From: TMED23 sp913054205
GTDB lineage: Bacteria; Pseudomonadota; Alphaproteobacteria; Rhodospirillales; UBA2165
Assembly (NCBI GenBank): GCA_046582495.1
Contig: JAYGEG010000017.1
Location: 1 to 53,075, forward strand
Direction: 5' to 3'
Length of the DNA: 53,075 bases
The notes beneath the pieces were generated by a model. That model saw only the letters and a list, made by a program, of their open reading frames with translations. It had not been told where the DNA came from and made no database searches. Positions 48,939 to 53,075 of the stretch are shown piece after piece. Made by a program: the position numbers and the translations under genes. The first letter of the stretch is position 1; every line of letters begins with the position of its first letter.

Positions 48939-49904
48939 ATGGCGTCGAAAACAGGTTCGCAAATCATTGCAATAGAAGAACATTATCTGGATCCGGAAGT
49001 GTCTCAGCATTTCCAGGGCCGAGATGATAGCCGCGCGCCGGCCATCGTTGAGCGCCTCCTAGATTTGGCTGAAGGTCGTCTCAACGATATGGATGAGGCG
49101 GGCATTGATATTCAGGTGCTTTCGCACGGAGCGCCCGCGACTCAACGCATTCCAGCCGACATTGCTGTGCCGCTTTCCATCGAAGCCAATGATCGATTGT
49201 ATGAAACCGTCCAAGCCAAGCCGGACCGATTTGCCGGTTTTGCAGTCTTACCAACCGATGATCCAAAAGCATCAGCGGATGAATTGGAGCGCACGGTCGA
49301 TAAACTTGGCTTTAAAGGCGCGATGATCCATGGGCCATCGAATGGTGTATTCCTGGATGATAAAAAATTCTGGCCGATTTATGAGCGGGCAGAGGCACTG
49401 GATGTGCCGATCTACATTCATCCGTCGATACCGATGGAGTCGGTTATCCAGGCGTATTATGCGGATTATTTGGATGACTATCCGACACTCGCGTCGAACG
49501 CCTGGGGGTTTACCGTGGAAACCGCGACCCACGGCATACGCATGGTGCTGAGCGGCGTGTTTGAGAAACACCCGGGTCTTAAGATAATTTTAGGCCATCT
49601 CGGCGAATCACTGCCATTTTCTCTTTGGCGGATTGATGCCGGGTTGAAGCGCTCTCGTCAAAATATGACATCGTTTCGGGATTTGTTTTGCGAGCATTTT
49701 TATATCACGACGAGCGGTAATTTCTCTGATCCGGCGATGCGGTGTTGCATTGAGGAGATGGGGGTGGACCGCGTTATATTTTCTATTGATTGGCCGTTTG
49801 TGCAAAACGCTCCCGGTGTCGAATGGATGGAACGGATTGAGCTTAGCCAGGAAGACAAAGATAAAATCCTTCATGGCAATGCAAAGCGGCTTTTAAGAAT
49901 GTAG
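48939..49904 (+). CDS. Amidohydrolase-family decarboxylase (ACMSD/gamma-resorcylate decarboxylase-like)
   Basis: 321 residues, AAGGGGGG before ATG 48939. Metal ligands can be read as Glu14/His15 in AIEEHYLD, His160 in PIYIHPSIP, His219 in ILGHLGESLPF and Asp284 in FSIDWPF, the set used by gamma-resorcylate and 5-carboxyvanillate decarboxylases. These are non-oxidative, metal-dependent enzymes that remove a carboxylate from an aromatic ring. A 59-base gap separates it from the membrane-protein gene, so it is probably in the ABC operon and acts on the imported compound, which would then be a hydroxy-aromatic acid. Confidence 0.93.
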   Translation: MASKTGSQIIAIEEHYLDPEVSQHFQGRDDSRAPAIVERLLDLAEGRLNDMDEAGIDIQVLSHGAPATQRIPADIAVPLSIEANDRLYETVQAKPDRFAGFAVLPTDDPKASADELERTVDKLGFKGAMIHGPSNGVFLDDKKFWPIYERAEALDVPIYIHPSIPMESVIQAYYADYLDDYPTLASNAWGFTVETATHGIRMVLSGVFEKHPGLKIILGHLGESLPFSLWRIDAGLKRSRQNMTSFRDLFCEHFYITTSGNFSDPAMRCCIEEMGVDRVIFSIDWPFVQNAPGVEWMERIELSQEDKDKILHGNAKRLLRM

Positions 49905-49911
49905 AGTCACA

Positions 49912-50520
49912 TTACCGACTTTGCCATTTTCGATAGCTTTCGATGTCGTCGATATCATCCAATTGCTCAAGCATTTTTATTTGTGGGTGCTGGATCTCAC
50001 TTTTGATGTTTCGGATGGTGTCCGCCATTGTGTGTTCGCTCGACCAGCGAATATTATCGAACGCTGTTGCGATCTTGGGGCGACGCCTAAATCCAATCAG
50101 CCAGTAGCCGCCATCATTGGCAGGACCGATCACTGCGTCGTGGTGTCCGAGCGCTTTAAAGGCTCTGGCAACTTTTTCGGTATTGATGTCTGGCAGATCT
50201 GTGCCGATAAAAACCACCGGGCCTGCACTAAGATCACGGTAGATGCGGCCCAATCTCGCGCCAAGGTCGCCGCCGCCCTGAGCCAAACGCCCAAGTTTCG
50301 GACTGGACCAGCGAAATCCTGATAACGCGTGTCGGTCTGGCGTTAGTGCTAAGGTGGTTTGCCAACGCGGATCTCGAGATAATGGACGCATGGTTTGCGC
50401 GGCCAATTGCCTGTAGATGCGAAGCGCCTCAACATCTCCGAGATCGGCGGCGAGGCGACTTTTCACCGTGCCGAGCCTTGGCGCTTTGGCGAAGATAACC
50501 AGGTGATTGGTCAAACTCAT
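49912..50520 (-). CDS. TIGR04282-type glycosyltransferase (arsenosugar cluster, DUF2064)
   Basis: ATG 50520 overlaps the stop of the upstream gene (ATGA) and fits the family start; a longer frame upstream is inside that gene. 202 residues: HLVIFAKAPRLGTVKSRLAA, then GPVVFIGTDLPDINTEKVAR, AVIGPANDGGYWLIGFRRRP and NIRWSSEHTMADTIRN. The family (TIGR04282/DUF2064) is a GT-A-like nucleotidyl/glycosyltransferase usually next to TIGR04283 and, in some genomes, arsenosugar genes. Convergent with the decarboxylase gene (7-base gap). Confidence 0.92.
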   Translation of the reverse strand: MSLTNHLVIFAKAPRLGTVKSRLAADLGDVEALRIYRQLAAQTMRPLSRDPRWQTTLALTPDRHALSGFRWSSPKLGRLAQGGGDLGARLGRIYRDLSAGPVVFIGTDLPDINTEKVARAFKALGHHDAVIGPANDGGYWLIGFRRRPKIATAFDNIRWSSEHTMADTIRNIKSEIQHPQIKMLEQLDDIDDIESYRKWQSR

Positions 50521-51188
50521 TGATAGAGCCGTCCGATCAATTTTGGCGGTAGTCCGGCAAAATATAGTGACAGGCAAGTGGCGTTTCGGATGGGTCTCAG
50601 GACATATCCGCTTTTTTTATAACGATCGGCCGACGTTGTCGCCGGCGTGTCGAGATATCTAATGTGGCGACGCCCAATGCGGCGGATGATGTCGACATCT
50701 TCAAAAAGCAGGAGCCCTGCATAGCCACCAATTTCATCGTAATGTTCGCGGGAGATCAGCAGGCCTTGATCGCCGTAAGGCAAGCCAAACCACCGGCACC
50801 GCCAAGCGACAATTTTTTCGAGGCGGCGAGCCGCGGGGCTCGGATCATCCAGCGCAAATTTTAAAACCGCGGCGCAGTGAGGCTCGCTTTCCGCTTTTAT
50901 AAAATTCTGAACCTCAATTTGCCATGCTTTACCGAGCTTAGTATCTGCGTGAAGGAATAGCAGCCAAGGCTGCGTCGCGGCTTTAGCACCTGCCGCCAAT
51001 TGGGAACCTCTACCGCGCGGCGCATCAACGATCTCGGCCCCAAAATTCCCAGCAATTTCGCACGTAGCATCGGTTGAACCGCCATCACTAATGATCATCT
51101 GAGCGCCCATCTCAGATGCTTCCAGCGCAGTTAACGTCGCATCTAAAGTGTTTTCAGCCTGTAAGGTCGGAATAATGATACTCAGCAT
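50517..51188 (-). CDS. TIGR04283-type family 2 glycosyltransferase (arsenosugar cluster)
   Basis: ATG 51188 gives the family-typical start MLSIIIPTLQAENTLDATLT; an upstream in-frame ATG is not favoured and neither has a clear ribosome site. 223 residues of a GT2 fold: MIISDGGSTDATCEIAGNFG, VDAPRGRGSQLAAGAKAATQ, WLLFLHADTKLGKAWQ (the D-D/DXD position) and LPYGDQGLLISREHYDEIGG. The ATGA overlap with the TIGR04282 gene marks them as a functional pair that transfers a sugar in arsenosugar or related lipid synthesis. No arsM- or arsS-like gene is within the window. Confidence 0.92.
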   Translation of the reverse strand: MLSIIIPTLQAENTLDATLTALEASEMGAQMIISDGGSTDATCEIAGNFGAEIVDAPRGRGSQLAAGAKAATQPWLLFLHADTKLGKAWQIEVQNFIKAESEPHCAAVLKFALDDPSPAARRLEKIVAWRCRWFGLPYGDQGLLISREHYDEIGGYAGLLLFEDVDIIRRIGRRHIRYLDTPATTSADRYKKSGYVLRPIRNATCLSLYFAGLPPKLIGRLYQ

Positions 51189-51284
51189 GGTCAAACTATA
51201 CGTGGCTATGGGTTCCCGGGCCATTGCAATTACGATAAGAAACATGTATGTTCTTGTTATGTTCTATAAAATAACGAGCTATTG

Positions 51285-52376
51285 ATGGACGCAATTCCAG
51301 ATCGAGCCCGAAAAGGCCGGGGAGCGATAGGCAACCCAATGGGCCGCTTCGATCTATCCGAGCGTATTGCCATTGATGATGGCTGGTGGGTTCCAGATGA
51401 CGATGATGAAAGTTATCTGGCGCAAAAGCTCCAAACCAAAATACGGCCCGATGCAGCGAGGAGCGTCATTTCCCGCAATCAGTCCCCCGATATTCCGTTT
51501 GATCGGTCGATCAATCCGTATCGTGGCTGTGAACATGGCTGCGTCTATTGTTTTGCCAGGCCGTCACATTCTTTTCTAGGTTTGTCGCCGGGGCTCGATT
51601 TTGAAACCCGTATCTTTTTTAAAGAGCACGCGGCGACTTTGCTCGAAAAAGAACTTCGAAAGCCCAAATACAAATGCGCGCCGATGGCCCTCGGCGTGAA
51701 TACAGATTGTTATCAGCCTGCCGAGCGCGAGCTAAAAATCACGCGCTCGATCTTGGAAGTATTGGATGCGTTTAACCATCCAGTTTCGATCATCACAAAA
51801 TCTGCCGGCATTTTGCGCGATCTTGATATTCTCAGTTCAATGTCTAAGCGCAACCTCGTTCATATTATGATTTCGGTGACGACATTGGATCGAGACTTAG
51901 CCCGTAAGATGGAACCCCGTGCAGCCACGCCCGAGCGCCGCCTTAAAACCTTGAAAGCCTTGAATGACGCCGGTGTGCCGACGGGTGTTTTGGCCTCGCC
52001 GATGATTCCCGGACTCAACGATCCCGAGCTTGAAAAAATATTGGAGGCGTGCGGTGAAGCGGGGGCGGTTCAAGCCGGGTATCTATTATTGCGCTTGCCG
52101 TATGAGCTGAAAGAGATGTTTGAAGATTGGCTCCACGTCCATTATCCGGATCGTGCCAATCATGTTCTCAGCCTTATCCGGCAATGTCGCTCTGGTGACC
52201 TCAATAGTTCCGAATTTGGTAAAAGGTTCACCGGAGAAGGAGCCTACGCCGAAATTATACGCCAGCGGTTTCATGTCGCTCAAAAGAAACTTGGTATCCC
52301 AAGGCGGGTTCTTGATCTCGATTGCAGCCAATTCGAACCGCCATTGGCAAACGGTGATCAATTGGGGCTTTTTTGA
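51285..52376 (+). CDS. PA0069-type radical SAM protein
   Basis: 363 residues from ATG 51285 (a TTG lies three bases earlier). The [4Fe-4S] SAM-binding motif is RGCEHGCVYCFARPSH with Cys82, Cys86 and Cys89, after the family lead SRNQSPDIPFDRSINPYRGC. Later blocks LGVNTDCYQPAERELKITRS, ITKSAGILRDLDILSSM and MIPGLNDPELEKILEACGEA are typical of PA0069/SPL-like radical SAM proteins. The reaction is unproved; some relatives are spore photoproduct lyase-like or involved in nucleic acid modification. Divergent from the glycosyltransferase pair. Confidence 0.93.
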   Translation: MDAIPDRARKGRGAIGNPMGRFDLSERIAIDDGWWVPDDDDESYLAQKLQTKIRPDAARSVISRNQSPDIPFDRSINPYRGCEHGCVYCFARPSHSFLGLSPGLDFETRIFFKEHAATLLEKELRKPKYKCAPMALGVNTDCYQPAERELKITRSILEVLDAFNHPVSIITKSAGILRDLDILSSMSKRNLVHIMISVTTLDRDLARKMEPRAATPERRLKTLKALNDAGVPTGVLASPMIPGLNDPELEKILEACGEAGAVQAGYLLLRLPYELKEMFEDWLHVHYPDRANHVLSLIRQCRSGDLNSSEFGKRFTGEGAYAEIIRQRFHVAQKKLGIPRRVLDLDCSQFEPPLANGDQLGLF

Positions 52377-52413
52377 ACTTGTTTTAAAGGATGTCTCATG
52401 TTCCTTTAGCGCC

Positions 52414-52758
52414 ATGATAAAAGTTTATGGACTTAAGAATTGTGACACCTGCCGAAAGGCTGTGAAGGAGTTGGCGGCGGCAAATATCGATCATCAATTT
52501 GCTGATTTCCGCAAAGACGGTTTACAGGCAGAATCGCTGAAAAACTGGGTTTTGGCTGTTGGTTGGGAGATTTTGCTCAACACGCGCGGTACGACTTGGC
52601 GGGGGCTGAACGATGCTGACAAAACGGGCGTTGATCAAGCCAAAGCAACGGCCTTGATGCTGGAACATCCTGCCCTTATAAAACGACCGGTATTTGAAGT
52701 CGGGAACGACGTCGTTATAGGTTATAAAGATGAACAAAAGAAAGCACTTGGACTTTAA
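52414..52758 (+). CDS. ArsC/Spx family thioredoxin-fold protein (YffB-like)
   Basis: 114 residues from ATG 52414. The active-site start KVYGLKNCDTCRKAVKELAA and LLNTRGTTWRGLND, then ALIKRPVFEVGNDVVIGYKD, are the marks of the YffB subgroup of ArsC-like proteins. Both cysteines of CDTC are present. Members may act as glutathione-dependent thiol reductases; arsenate reductase is the annotation of the superfamily, but the YffB group lacks proof of that activity. It starts 37 bases after the radical SAM gene. Confidence 0.9.
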   Translation: MIKVYGLKNCDTCRKAVKELAAANIDHQFADFRKDGLQAESLKNWVLAVGWEILLNTRGTTWRGLNDADKTGVDQAKATALMLEHPALIKRPVFEVGNDVVIGYKDEQKKALGL

Positions 52759-52791
52759 AATCCGAGTTGGAAACCAAGTGGGAGAAATGAA

Positions 52792-53075
<284 letters not shown>

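Noticed and set aside
52414..52758. True arsenate reductase
   Set aside because: The NCDTCRKA and RGTTWRGL motifs point to the YffB subgroup, for which arsenate reduction is not established.

Overview
The window looks like chromosome from a free-living, probably marine, heterotrophic alphaproteobacterium of mid GC content. This is inferred from gene content: two tripartite tricarboxylate transporter (TTT, Tct) systems, CaiB/BaiF CoA-transferase, acyl-CoA dehydrogenase, a molybdenum hydroxylase, GMC oxidoreductase and nitrile hydratase genes, and intergenic palindromes of the 'CGTCAT..GGGCTTGACCC..ATCCA' type common in alphaproteobacteria. There is no rRNA, tRNA, CRISPR array, prophage or transposase gene. 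The window is a catabolic and transport region with decayed genes and small palindromic repeats in its gaps.

Layout. 1-446: a 5'-truncated periplasmic binding-protein gene cut by the left edge. 505-7184 (minus): acyl-CoA dehydrogenase, SDR, Gfo/Idh/MocA dehydrogenase, TctA-TctB-TctC and a GlcG/HbpS-type protein, divergent from an IclR regulator (7340-8149). 8150-9830: a gene-poor gap holding a MITE-like element, REP-like palindromes and a frameshifted gene. 9831-12886 (minus): CoA-transferase, thiolase and a VOC-family protein, divergent from a TauD-like dioxygenase (13072-14121) across a gap rich in palindromes. 14230-16701: two divergent related alpha/beta-barrel proteins and an unrecognised two-gene unit. 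16721-19121 (minus): a nitrile hydratase-type enzyme with its beta subunit encoded by two genes, plus GNAT and LysE genes. 19795-24337: a GntR/FCD regulator and a four-gene molybdenum hydroxylase whose molybdopterin subunit is encoded by two overlapping genes. 24572-30654: a cyclic-nucleotide-binding-domain protein, GMC oxidoreductase, phytase-like protein, rhodanese, alcohol dehydrogenase and PEP-hydrolase-like TIM barrel.

31338-42714 appears to be one regulated catabolic block: alcohol dehydrogenase, D-2-hydroxyacid dehydrogenase, Gfo/Idh/MocA, TctB-TctA-TctC, two 3-hydroxyisobutyrate-dehydrogenase-like enzymes, a GntR/UTRA regulator, a cupin and an Ldh2-type dehydrogenase. The palindrome TCTTATATAAGA, exact four times and once with one mismatch, lies only in the three promoter gaps of this block, so the GntR/UTRA protein is the likely repressor and the Tct system probably imports the inducing carboxylate. 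42972-49904: a third Gfo/Idh/MocA protein, an HxlR regulator, and an SsuABC-like ABC transporter with two different permeases, an unrecognised small membrane protein and an ACMSD/gamma-resorcylate-type decarboxylase. 49912-53075: two arsenosugar-type glycosyltransferases, a PA0069-type radical SAM protein, an ArsC/Spx-like protein, and the start of an acidic protein with a Glu-Ala hexanucleotide repeat running off the window.

The observations most worth following are the split molybdenum-hydroxylase subunit, the split-beta nitrile hydratase, the TCTTATATAAGA regulon, and the two-permease ABC operon with its unknown membrane protein.
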